Positions 1-5,779 of a stretch of DNA of 6,798 nt are shown here, one piece after another. The first letter of the stretch is position 1. Every line of letters starts with the position of its first letter. Source of the DNA: Marine Group I thaumarchaeote SCGC AAA799-O18 (GTDB taxonomy: Archaea; Thermoproteota; Nitrososphaeria; Nitrososphaerales; Nitrosopumilaceae); contig JOTC01000017.1 in assembly GCA_000746705.1 (NCBI GenBank), positions 1 to 6,798 of the forward strand, in the 5' to 3' direction. The notes beneath the pieces were generated by a model that did no database searches, was not told the origin of the DNA, and worked only from the letters and a program-made list of their open reading frames with translations. The position numbers were made by a program, and so were the translations under genes.

Positions 1-687
1 CCAATCATTGACAAGTCTAACATTGTTAGTATAAACGCAGGAATGACACCACTCGTTAAAGCAGAAAAACTAGGCAAGAAGATCGGACTTGATAATCTGT
101 ATATAAAAAATGACTCCGTTAACCCAACATTTTCGTTCAAAGACAGACCTGCAGGCGTTGCAATCTCAAAGGCAAAAGAATTTGGTCTGAGCTCTGTTGG
201 ATGTGCGTCTACTGGAAATCTAGCATCAGCTACTGCCGCACATGCGGCTAAGGCGGACTTTCCATGTTATATATTTGCACCAAGTGACATTGAACACGCA
301 AAGATAGTTCAAGCATTATCGTACGGTGCAAATTACATAGCTGTTGATGGAACTTATGATGATGCAAACAGAATAGCTGCACAGATAGGTGACAGCAAAG
401 GCGTTGGCGTTGTAAACATCAATATGCGATCTTACTACGTTGAGGGTTCAAAGACATTAGCGTATGAAGTAGCCGAACAATTAGACTGGCGAGTGCCTGA
501 TCAGTTGATTGTTCCAACTGGAAGTGGAGCCATGCTGAATGCGATTTGCAAGGGCTTTGAAGAACTAGAAGCAGTTTCATTATTAAACAGAGTATCAGAA
601 ATGCATATGAACTGTGCACAACCACACGGTTGTGCACCAATAGTTGACGCTTTTAAGAATAACAGTGATGATGTTGTACAACCCTGA
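1..687 (+). pseudogene. thrC: threonine synthase, N-terminal and central part, cut by window edge and frameshifted
   Basis: This is a PLP-dependent threonine synthase, which converts O-phosphohomoserine to threonine and phosphate in the cytoplasm. The frame is open from base 1, so the true start lies upstream; the ATG at 43 falls inside the conserved GMTPLV motif and is not the start. Counting from that Met, SFKDR (residues 31-35) carries the PLP Schiff-base Lys33, ASTGN (55-59) is the substrate loop, and PTGSGAML is the glycine-rich PLP-phosphate site. The frame ends at TGA 685-687 in the middle of the fold. The missing downstream part (PDTVAKSLAIGDPGDG) continues in frame +2 from about 680. 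One extra base, or two missing bases (plus any multiple of three), near 679-687 explains the break. The final family segment is also gone, because the next frame runs into Dph2. I see a broken gene; a sequencing or assembly error is an equally good explanation. Identity is confident, functional status is not. Confidence 0.85.
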
Positions 688-1471
688 TACCGTAGCAAAA
701 AGTTTAGCAATTGGTGATCCTGGTGATGGTCGTTATGTTCTAAAGAGGCTTAAGCAATACAATGGAATAGCACAGGAGTCAAATAACGAAGAAATACTTG
801 ACGCAATTTTATTGCTAGCAAAAACAGAAGGCATATTCACTGAACCTGCAGGTGGAGTATCAGTATCTGTTCTAAAAAAAATGGTTGAAGATGGGGTAAG
901 TGTTAAAATCGGAAAAGGAAAAGGTCAACTAAACGATGGGCAAGTTTTTGGATGCGAGTTCTATCCTGCAGCTGAGACAATTGGTGATGTAGATGCTAAT
1001 GTCTTTTTAGGTCAAAGTAATTTTCATGCTGCCGGAGTAGCTTTAGCTACAAACAAACCAACTTACATTTTAGACCCATATTTTAACGAAATACAAGAAA
1101 TAACTGAATTTGCAATAAAGCTACAGAAAAAATCAACATTAGCAATTTACAAAGCCTCTGAAGCTGAAACATTTGGAGTTATAGTTGGATTAAAAGAAGG
1201 ACAACTTTCTAAATTGACTGCTCTAAAGTTTAAAAAAGAATTAGAAAGACTTGGTAAAATAGTTCATCTTATAGCATTAACAGAAATTACAAATGAAAGA
1301 TTAAGAAATTTGAAATATATTGATGCGTTTATTCAAGTAGCGTGCCCTAGAATTTCAACTGATATGAAGTTTGACAAGCCTCTATTATCATCTCCTCAGG
1401 CTACGGCTCTCATAAAAATACTAAGAAAGGAAAATGTTGGTGAGTATTTTCAGATTCAGCACTGGCTATAA
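644..1471 (+). CDS. dph2: chimeric ORF: ThrC C-terminal piece joined to the C-terminal half of diphthamide synthase Dph2
   Basis: Two unrelated families share one open frame. Residues about 12-83 continue threonine synthase (PDTVAKSLAIGDPGDG at 14-29, then TEGIFTEPAGG at 61-71). From about residue 84 the protein is Dph2, the radical 4Fe-4S enzyme that moves the 3-amino-3-carboxypropyl group of SAM onto the diphthamide histidine of elongation factor 2. Dph2 landmarks are the IGKGKGQ stretch, GQVFGC (Cys104), a glycine/histidine segment LGQSNFHAAGVALAT, the DPY motif, and ACPR (Cys234) with the family's usual C-terminal tail. Pyrococcus Dph2 binds its cluster with three cysteines; these two match the second and third. 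The first lies in the missing half of roughly 150 residues. The ATG at 644 only opens the frame; ATG 881 lies just before the Dph2 part. As written it should not be a working Dph2. A genomic deletion or an assembly chimera are the alternatives. csl4 follows after 32 bp, a plausible original neighbour of dph2. Confidence 0.8.
   Translation: MTLLRITVMMLYNPDTVAKSLAIGDPGDGRYVLKRLKQYNGIAQESNNEEILDAILLLAKTEGIFTEPAGGVSVSVLKKMVEDGVSVKIGKGKGQLNDGQVFGCEFYPAAETIGDVDANVFLGQSNFHAAGVALATNKPTYILDPYFNEIQEITEFAIKLQKKSTLAIYKASEAETFGVIVGLKEGQLSKLTALKFKKELERLGKIVHLIALTEITNERLRNLKYIDAFIQVACPRISTDMKFDKPLLSSPQATALIKILRKENVGEYFQIQHWL
881..907 (+). other. thrC/dph2 fusion junction
   Basis: Here the ThrC helix ending MVEDG passes directly into the Dph2 strand VSVKIG without a stop or frame change. 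In ThrC family members the sequence after this helix would lead to the end of the last domain. In Dph2 the same position is preceded by a helix leading to a G(V/I)-V-IGKG strand. Both families therefore have a helix followed by Gly-Val/Ile here, so a short shared sequence could have mediated recombination or a false assembly join. The exact breakpoint cannot be placed more closely than about 893-899 without the intact parents. Confidence 0.6.
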
Positions 1472-1503
1472 ACAAATAATAGTCTAATTTAAAAATTCAT
1501 TAC

Positions 1504-2052
1504 ATGTCTAATTCAGTTTTACCTGGTGACAAGATTGCCATAATTGAAGAATATGAAACAGGAAAAAATAGCTACAATGATGGTGAAGTAATAAGATCAA
1601 CAGTTGTTGGTGAAGGTGACATAGATAAAAAAGAACGTATAGTTAACGTGAAAAACCTAAAATCTACATCAGTTCCTAAATCTAATGATATTGTAATTGG
1701 TACAGTAGCAGCAGTAATGGGTTCAATGTTTATAGTTCTAGTTAAATTCATAAATTCCAAACCTGTTAAATCACAAGTTGAATGTATTTGTTCAACAACA
1801 AACATTAGAAAAAGAAATATTGCCTTGGTAAATGATCTAGTAAAAATAAAAATTCTTGGAGAATTAAATGGGGCTATACATGGAACTATCAACAGTCCTG
1901 ATTTGGGAGTATTATTTACTAAATGCAGAAAATGCGGTAGGGATGTCAAGCCATTACGTGATATAATAAAATGCATTGAATGTGGCTGGACTGATGATAG
2001 AAAACTATCTAGTGATTTTTTAAAAAGCGATTTCATCGTTATGAGAGAGTAA
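1504..2052 (+). CDS. csl4: exosome complex RNA-binding protein Csl4
   Basis: Csl4 is a cap subunit of the archaeal RNA exosome. It sits on the Rrp41-Rrp42 hexameric ring, binds RNA and helps recruit partners for 3'-5' degradation and tailing in the cytoplasm. The 182-residue length suits the family. The layout is an N-terminal barrel (about 5-58, starting VLPGDKIAIIEEYETG), an S1 RNA-binding domain (about 60-130, starting NDIVIGTVAAVMGSMF), and a C-terminal zinc ribbon with Cys141-x2-Cys144 and Cys157-x2-Cys160. The sequence SPDLGVLFTKC before the ribbon resembles the PELGV segment of other archaeal Csl4 proteins. The ATG fits the family start; no clear Shine-Dalgarno precedes it, and the 32-bp upstream gap has no well-placed TATA box, so cotranscription with the upstream frame is likely. 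It ends 3 nt before pheA. Nothing looks broken. Confidence 0.93.
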   Translation: MSNSVLPGDKIAIIEEYETGKNSYNDGEVIRSTVVGEGDIDKKERIVNVKNLKSTSVPKSNDIVIGTVAAVMGSMFIVLVKFINSKPVKSQVECICSTTNIRKRNIALVNDLVKIKILGELNGAIHGTINSPDLGVLFTKCRKCGRDVKPLRDIIKCIECGWTDDRKLSSDFLKSDFIVMRE

Positions 2053-2055
2053 AAC

Positions 2056-2904
2056 ATGAAACGTATTTCGTTCCAAGGAGAACGAGGAGCATATAGCGAA
2101 GCAGCTGCAACCACATTTTTTCGTGAGAGTGATGATAAAATTGAAACAATTTCATGTGGAACTTTTGCTGAAGTTCTAAAAAACACTGAAAATGATGGAA
2201 GCGATTACTCGGTACTGCCTATAGAAAATTCACTTGAAGGAAGCGTAGGCGAAAGTAATGATTTGTTGTTATCTACGAAGCTTAATGTTATAGGTGAAAT
2301 TTATCATAGAATACATCATTGTCTTATAGGAACTGGATCAATTGCGGACATTGATACAGTATACTCACACCCACAAGCTTTAGGCCAATGTAGACAGTTT
2401 ATTCAAAAAAATTCACTGAAAACTATTCCATCTTATGACACAGCTGGCAGTGTAAAAATTATCAAAGATTTGAATAAGAACAACGCAGCGTCCATAGCAA
2501 GTAAGAATGCCGCAGAAATTTTTGATGTTCCGGTAATTCAAGATGGTATTGAAGATAATACAAATAACTATACACGGTTTCTTATCTTATCTAAAAAATC
2601 TGTAAGAGAAGTAACCGAATTGGAGGAAGATGCTTGGTCAAATGCCAAGACTTCAATTATTTTTTCAGTAAAACATGAAGCTGGTGCTCTATATCAAATC
2701 ATCAAGGAGTTTACTGAATGTGGAATAAACCTAACAAAGATAGAATCTAGACCAAACAAAGATACACCTTGGGAATACAATTTCTATGTTGATTATGAAG
2801 GATATCAACACGACGTACAAGAAAAAGAGATGCTACAAAGAATAAAAGGTAACTGTACTTTCTTGAAAATTTTAGGTTCGTATCCTGCCGCAAAGCTAGA
2901 CTAA
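2056..2904 (+). CDS. pheA: prephenate dehydratase with C-terminal ACT regulatory domain
   Basis: This enzyme decarboxylates and dehydrates prephenate to phenylpyruvate, the committed step to phenylalanine. At 282 residues it is a stand-alone dehydratase with no chorismate mutase fused. Residues 1-180 form the two-lobed catalytic part: it opens with ISFQGERGAYSE, has LPIENSLEGSV (54-64) and SHPQALGQC (104-112), and carries the signature Thr173-Arg174-Phe175, whose threonine is needed for catalysis. Residues about 198-280 are an ACT domain with GAL (210-212) and ESRP (230-233), the motifs that bind phenylalanine in feedback-inhibited members, so inhibition by phenylalanine is expected. The ATG lies 3 nt after the csl4 stop, indicating one transcript with csl4; a weak purine run (GAGAG) in the csl4 end is the only ribosome-binding candidate. 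The stop codon overlaps that of the convergent gene by four bases. Confidence 0.95.
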   Translation: MKRISFQGERGAYSEAAATTFFRESDDKIETISCGTFAEVLKNTENDGSDYSVLPIENSLEGSVGESNDLLLSTKLNVIGEIYHRIHHCLIGTGSIADIDTVYSHPQALGQCRQFIQKNSLKTIPSYDTAGSVKIIKDLNKNNAASIASKNAAEIFDVPVIQDGIEDNTNNYTRFLILSKKSVREVTELEEDAWSNAKTSIIFSVKHEAGALYQIIKEFTECGINLTKIESRPNKDTPWEYNFYVDYEGYQHDVQEKEMLQRIKGNCTFLKILGSYPAAKLD

Positions 2905-3371
2905 AACCCTCGTGGTTTTTTTGCACTAAAAGCTGCACTAAATCCAATCACAACAATACCTGCTATAATGACCAAAATATGATATGTAAAGAACAATGGA
3001 TCGCGAGACAATTCAACTGTTCCAGCTACATTAAATTCAGATTTTCCAGTATTTTGAATTTGAATTATGTTTTCACCAGACATTGTATTTGTCCACGAAA
3101 AAACTGCTTTGTCTTTATAGCTATTTTTTACATTATTTTTTTCATCAGGTGTTAAGATTTTCACATCAAATGTATCACCAGTAATTGTTAACGTTTGAAA
3201 AGAATTCATAGGTGCATTAAATCTGATTTTATCAGAGCCGCCAACTCCAAAAGTATCATCAATTTGTCTGATTTCATTTGGGTTTGTCAGCGAATCAACC
3301 ATAGAAGCAAGACCAAGAATAGTAATGATACCTCCCACTATTAGACCAATAACAGTGTATTTGCTTAACAT
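2901..3371 (-). CDS. small membrane-anchored protein with two TM segments, function unknown
   Basis: I do not recognise this 156-residue protein as a named family. It has a hydrophobic segment at about 6-23, a polar region at 28-126 with alternating hydrophobic and polar residues suggesting beta strands (for example SFQTLTITGDTFDVKIL), and a second membrane helix at about 127-149 followed by a basic end KKPRGF. The basic tail and the positive-inside rule suggest both ends are in the cytoplasm and the central domain is outside. The first segment could instead be an uncleaved signal anchor. The ATG at 3371 follows an A-rich stretch, with a TATA-like box about 25 nt upstream, so it may be read as a leaderless message. 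It lies 34 bp downstream of guaB on the same strand and overlaps the pheA stop by four bases. A thaumarchaeal lineage-specific protein is likely but unproven. Confidence 0.75.
   Translation of the reverse strand: MLSKYTVIGLIVGGIITILGLASMVDSLTNPNEIRQIDDTFGVGGSDKIRFNAPMNSFQTLTITGDTFDVKILTPDEKNNVKNSYKDKAVFSWTNTMSGENIIQIQNTGKSEFNVAGTVELSRDPLFFTYHILVIIAGIVVIGFSAAFSAKKPRGF
2903..2922 (+). terminator. hairpin plus T-run at the pheA end, shared with the convergent gene
   Basis: AAAACC (2903-2908) pairs with GGTTTT (2914-2919) around the 5-nt loop CTCGT, and seven T residues run from 2916 to 2922. The structure overlaps the stop codons of both pheA and the convergent membrane-protein gene. Read on the + strand it looks like a terminator with a T-rich tail. 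Read on the - strand the T-run is shorter, so termination in that direction is less certain. Archaeal termination relies mainly on the T-run, so the short AT-rich stem may add little. Confidence 0.5.
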
Positions 3372-3390
3372 AAAAAAAATTCTTGGATGA

Positions 3391-3400
3391 TTAATAAAAA
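3391..3400 (-). promoter_or_regulatory. possible TATA box for the small membrane protein, overlapping a T-run after guaB
   Basis: On the - strand this reads TTTTTATTAA, centred about 25 nt before the ATG at 3371. That is the usual TATA-to-start distance for an archaeal leaderless transcript. Bases 3396-3401 are also a six-T run on the - strand just after the guaB stop (3406-3408), so the same bases could end guaB transcripts. It is a short AT-rich gap, so chance is a real alternative. Confidence 0.35.
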
Positions 3401-3405
3401 ACTAA

Positions 3406-4842
3406 CTACATCACATCAACATCATGAGATTGGCTTTCAGCAAATCCAGCTCGTGATATTTTTATAAATTCCGCGTTTTTCTGCATTTGCCCTATGTTAT
3501 GAGCACCACAATAGCTAAGTCCTGAACGTATTCCACCTGTGATTTGAGTGATAATGTCAGTAACACTTCCTTTGTATGGAACTAAAGCTTCTACTCCTTC
3601 TGCAACATAATCATTAATGTCGTCAGTTAGTTCCAAAGTTCCGGTTTCTTTTGTTTTCCTTCCCATTGAAGCTGCCAAGGATGCCATCCCCCGATAAATC
3701 TTGAAACGTTTTCCATTTTTTGTAATTGTTAAGCCTGGGCTTTCATCAGTTCCACCCAAAATACTTCCTGCCATAATTGAAGACGCACCAGCCGCTAGGG
3801 CTTTGGTTGCATCACCAGAGTTTCTTGTTCCTCCATCCGATATGATTGGTATGCCATTATCTATACCAACTTTAGCACAATCTAAAACAGCTGTCAACTG
3901 CGGAACGCCTGAACCCGTAATTACCCTAGTTATGCAAATAGAGCCAGAACCAACACCAACTTTTACTGCGTCAACACCCGCTTTAATTAGATCTTCAGCC
4001 CCCTTTGCAGTAGCAACATTTCCCGCAATTAGTTCACAATCTGGAAATGCCTTCTTGATATTTTTCACTGTGTTTATTGCATTTTCACTATGACCATGTG
4101 CTATATCAACAACTATTACATCTGTTCCTGCATTGAGTAAAGCTTCAGTCCTTTCCATAAAATCGCCCTTAACACCAACAGCTGATCCAACAAGCGGACG
4201 TCCTTTTTGATCTTTTGATGCATTAGGATATTTTTCCAAATTGGAAATGTCCTGACTGGTTATTAGACCTTTGATATGATTTTCGTTGTCAGTGATAGGT
4301 AGTTTTTCAATTCTATTATTTTTTAGAATCTCTTTGGCTTGTTGTAGATCAATACCTAGTTTTGTAGTAACAACATCCTTTGTCATTAAATCCTTAACTA
4401 ATTTAGAACAATTGATTGATTCAAATAAAACATCTCGTTCAGTTAAAATTCCCACTAATTTAGAATTGGAATCAGTAACTAAAAGTCCTGAAATTTCCTT
4501 TTCGTTCATTATCTTGAATGCATCTTGAATTGTTTGTTCTGGATTAACTGTATATGGATTCTCTATGATTACACTTCCGGAGCGTTTGACTTTAAGAACT
4601 TCATTAACTTCCTGTTCGATTGTAAGAAATCTATGTATGATTCCTATACCACCTTCACGAGCTATGGTCACAGCCATTGATGCTTCTGTGACTGTATCCA
4701 TGTTAGCACTGACTAGCGGTATATTCAACGAAATATTCCGAGAGAGTTGTGTTGAAAGATCTGTTTGAGAACGGCTGCTAATATCTGAAAATTTGGGTAC
4801 GAGGAGGACATCATCAAACGTCAATCCTTCTCTTATATCCAA
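3406..4842 (-). CDS. guaB: inosine-5'-monophosphate dehydrogenase with CBS pair
   Basis: IMPDH oxidises IMP to XMP with NAD+, the rate-limiting step to GMP. At 478 residues it is full length: a (beta/alpha)8 barrel split by two CBS domains (about 94-150 and 153-206). The active-site loop GSGSICITR (298-306) holds the nucleophile Cys303 and Thr305. SDGGTRNSGD (335-344) and AGSILGGTDESPG (358-370) bind the IMP phosphate, and YRGMASL (383-389) follows. The tail AGFAESQSHDV matches the bacterial AGLRESHPHDV type. The start is TTG at 4840-4842: EGLTFDDVLLVP begins where the family begins, and an in-frame stop lies upstream with no ATG or GTG between. A GAGGT motif ends 4 nt before it. The flap (about 390-415) lacks the Arg-Tyr pair seen in E. 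coli and Bacillus enzymes (GSxDRYF), which are the residues that set IMPDH chemistry apart from GMP reductase. The rest of the sequence favours IMPDH; a GMP-reductase-like activity is the alternative. Confidence 0.93.
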   Translation of the reverse strand: MDIREGLTFDDVLLVPKFSDISSRSQTDLSTQLSRNISLNIPLVSANMDTVTEASMAVTIAREGGIGIIHRFLTIEQEVNEVLKVKRSGSVIIENPYTVNPEQTIQDAFKIMNEKEISGLLVTDSNSKLVGILTERDVLFESINCSKLVKDLMTKDVVTTKLGIDLQQAKEILKNNRIEKLPITDNENHIKGLITSQDISNLEKYPNASKDQKGRPLVGSAVGVKGDFMERTEALLNAGTDVIVVDIAHGHSENAINTVKNIKKAFPDCELIAGNVATAKGAEDLIKAGVDAVKVGVGSGSICITRVITGSGVPQLTAVLDCAKVGIDNGIPIISDGGTRNSGDATKALAAGASSIMAGSILGGTDESPGLTITKNGKRFKIYRGMASLAASMGRKTKETGTLELTDDINDYVAEGVEALVPYKGSVTDIITQITGGIRSGLSYCGAHNIGQMQKNAEFIKISRAGFAESQSHDVDVM

Positions 4843-4860
4843 ATGAACCTCATACTTTAG

Positions 4861-4869
4861 AAAAAAAAA
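4861..4869 (-). terminator. T9 run after dihydropteroate synthase
   Basis: Nine consecutive T residues on the - strand lie 22 nt past the stop of the dihydropteroate synthase gene, with no convincing stem before them. T-runs of this length are typical archaeal intrinsic terminators. Because the guaB TATA candidate lies just upstream of the run, the T-run also falls inside the guaB promoter, where it would mostly be read by transcripts arriving from the upstream gene. Confidence 0.4.
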
Positions 4870-4870
4870 C

Positions 4871-4880
4871 CGTTATAAGC
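4871..4880 (-). promoter_or_regulatory. probable TATA box for guaB
   Basis: The - strand reads GCTTATAACG, with its AT core (4873-4878) about 34 nt before the TTG start. An initiation site 24-28 nt downstream would fall near 4848-4852, giving a leader of about 6-10 nt. It sits in the 49-bp gap after the upstream, same-strand dihydropteroate synthase, so guaB probably has its own promoter. Confidence 0.45.
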
Positions 4881-4891
4881 GTTTCTTGTCT

Positions 4892-5752
4892 CTATGACAG
4901 TTTTTGCACTATGGTGATTACTTCCTTTGTTTTATCAACGTTATGAGTACGAATAATATCTGCCCCATTTAAAATACAAACTACCTCAGCAGCTAATGAA
5001 CCAGCAAGTCGATCTAACGGATTTGCTTTTTTTAGAATTTTCCCAATAAATGATTTATTTGACACCGACACAAGGATAGGATTATTCAATTTTATTAACT
5101 TCAAGTTTTTCAAAATCAATAAATCTCTTTTAACCCAATCTGAGTTGATCCTTGTGAAAATTGCACCTCTTCCTTTACGTCTGAAAAATCCTATAGCAGG
5201 ATCTAAAACAATTTTTGACCTAGGAATATTTGCAGATTTAGCTATCTTCAAACTCGCTTTTAACAGATTCTTTGTTTTTAGTACTTGATTACCGTTTGTG
5301 ATTTGTTTACTAAAAGCACACAAAACTAGTGATGGACAGTATTTTTCAATTATTTTTGACATCATTGGATCATATTTCAATCCTGTCACATCATTGATTA
5401 TATCAACCCCTAATTCTAAAACTTCCCTTGCGATAGATGCTCTGCATGTATCTACCGAAATTGGTAGATTAGATGCCTGTTGAATAATTTTAACAGCCTT
5501 GATGACACGGTTTGCCTCTGTTTTTTCTGAAACCATTGTTGTAAGATATGGTGCAGTAGACATGCCCCCAACATCTACAAAATCTGCACCTTCCTGTTCC
5601 ATTCTATGAACTGCATCAATAATTCTTTGTTTGCTAATTGAGATAGATTTTTTGTAAAATGATTCAGGGCTTGTGTTTAAGATTCCCATTATTCTAACAG
5701 GGTTTGAATTACCTACAGGAACAGATCCTAGTTTATTCATATAACTTATCAT
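4892..5752 (-). CDS. folP: archaeal dihydropteroate synthase family protein
   Basis: This enzyme joins hydroxymethyl-dihydropterin pyrophosphate to a p-aminobenzoate-type acceptor in folate or methanopterin synthesis, in the cytoplasm. Motifs are numbered from TTG 5764: MGILNTSPESFY (26-37), DVGGMSTAP (64-72), ISVDTCRASIARE (102-114), IINDVTG (122-128), LDPAIGF (187-193), SVSNKSFIG (233-241) and RLAGSLAAE (252-260), ending IIRTHNV (270-276). They span the full TIM barrel, so the gene is complete. Loop 2 reads STAPY rather than the bacterial STRPG, and SRKSF is SNKSF, though the pterin-binding Lys237 is kept. The open frame extends to TTG 5764, but ATG 5750-5752 (residue 5) or ATG 5738-5740 (residue 9) are better starts because the family motif lies close behind; I chose 5752. 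It diverges from mptE, which makes its pterin substrate. The exact aminobenzoate acceptor cannot be read from sequence. Confidence 0.9.
   Translation of the reverse strand: MISYMNKLGSVPVGNSNPVRIMGILNTSPESFYKKSISISKQRIIDAVHRMEQEGADFVDVGGMSTAPYLTTMVSEKTEANRVIKAVKIIQQASNLPISVDTCRASIAREVLELGVDIINDVTGLKYDPMMSKIIEKYCPSLVLCAFSKQITNGNQVLKTKNLLKASLKIAKSANIPRSKIVLDPAIGFFRRKGRGAIFTRINSDWVKRDLLILKNLKLIKLNNPILVSVSNKSFIGKILKKANPLDRLAGSLAAEVVCILNGADIIRTHNVDKTKEVITIVQKLS
5736..5750 (+). promoter_or_regulatory. possible TATA box for mptE inside the folP 5' end
   Basis: The + strand reads TTCATATAACTTATC, centred about 32-34 nt before the mptE ATG at 5775. Initiation about 26 nt downstream would give a leader of only a few nucleotides. 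The box lies within the first codons of the divergent synthase, so the two genes must share this DNA. Placement is by spacing and base content only. Confidence 0.35.
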
Positions 5753-5769
5753 AAAGCTTGGCAATTTGA

Positions 5770-5779
5770 GTCATATGAC
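5770..5779. promoter_or_regulatory. perfect 10-bp palindrome GTCATATGAC between divergent starts
   Basis: The palindrome overlaps the mptE ATG (5775-5777) and lies about 20-25 nt upstream of the ATG chosen for folP. Its AT core could serve as the folP TATA element, or the palindrome could be a protein-binding operator acting on both genes. A 10-bp palindrome can occur by chance, so the call is tentative. Confidence 0.3.

Noticed and set aside
43..45. ATG as the true start of thrC
   Set aside because: The frame is open upstream to base 1, and the ATG lies in the conserved GMTPLV motif that is normally well inside the protein.
1472..1503. Separate promoter for csl4
   Set aside because: The only AT-rich element (about 1488-1498) is around 10 nt from the ATG, too close for a TATA box with normal archaeal spacing.
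1572..2186. 204-codon frame on the - strand across csl4 and the start of pheA
   Set aside because: It lies opposite csl4, which has clear S1 and zinc-ribbon motifs; its translation is Ser/Phe/Leu-rich with no recognisable domain, as expected of an antisense shadow.
3701..4093. 130-codon frame on the + strand opposite guaB
   Set aside because: It covers the conserved catalytic core of guaB in antisense and shows only Pro/Ala/Ser-rich low-complexity sequence.
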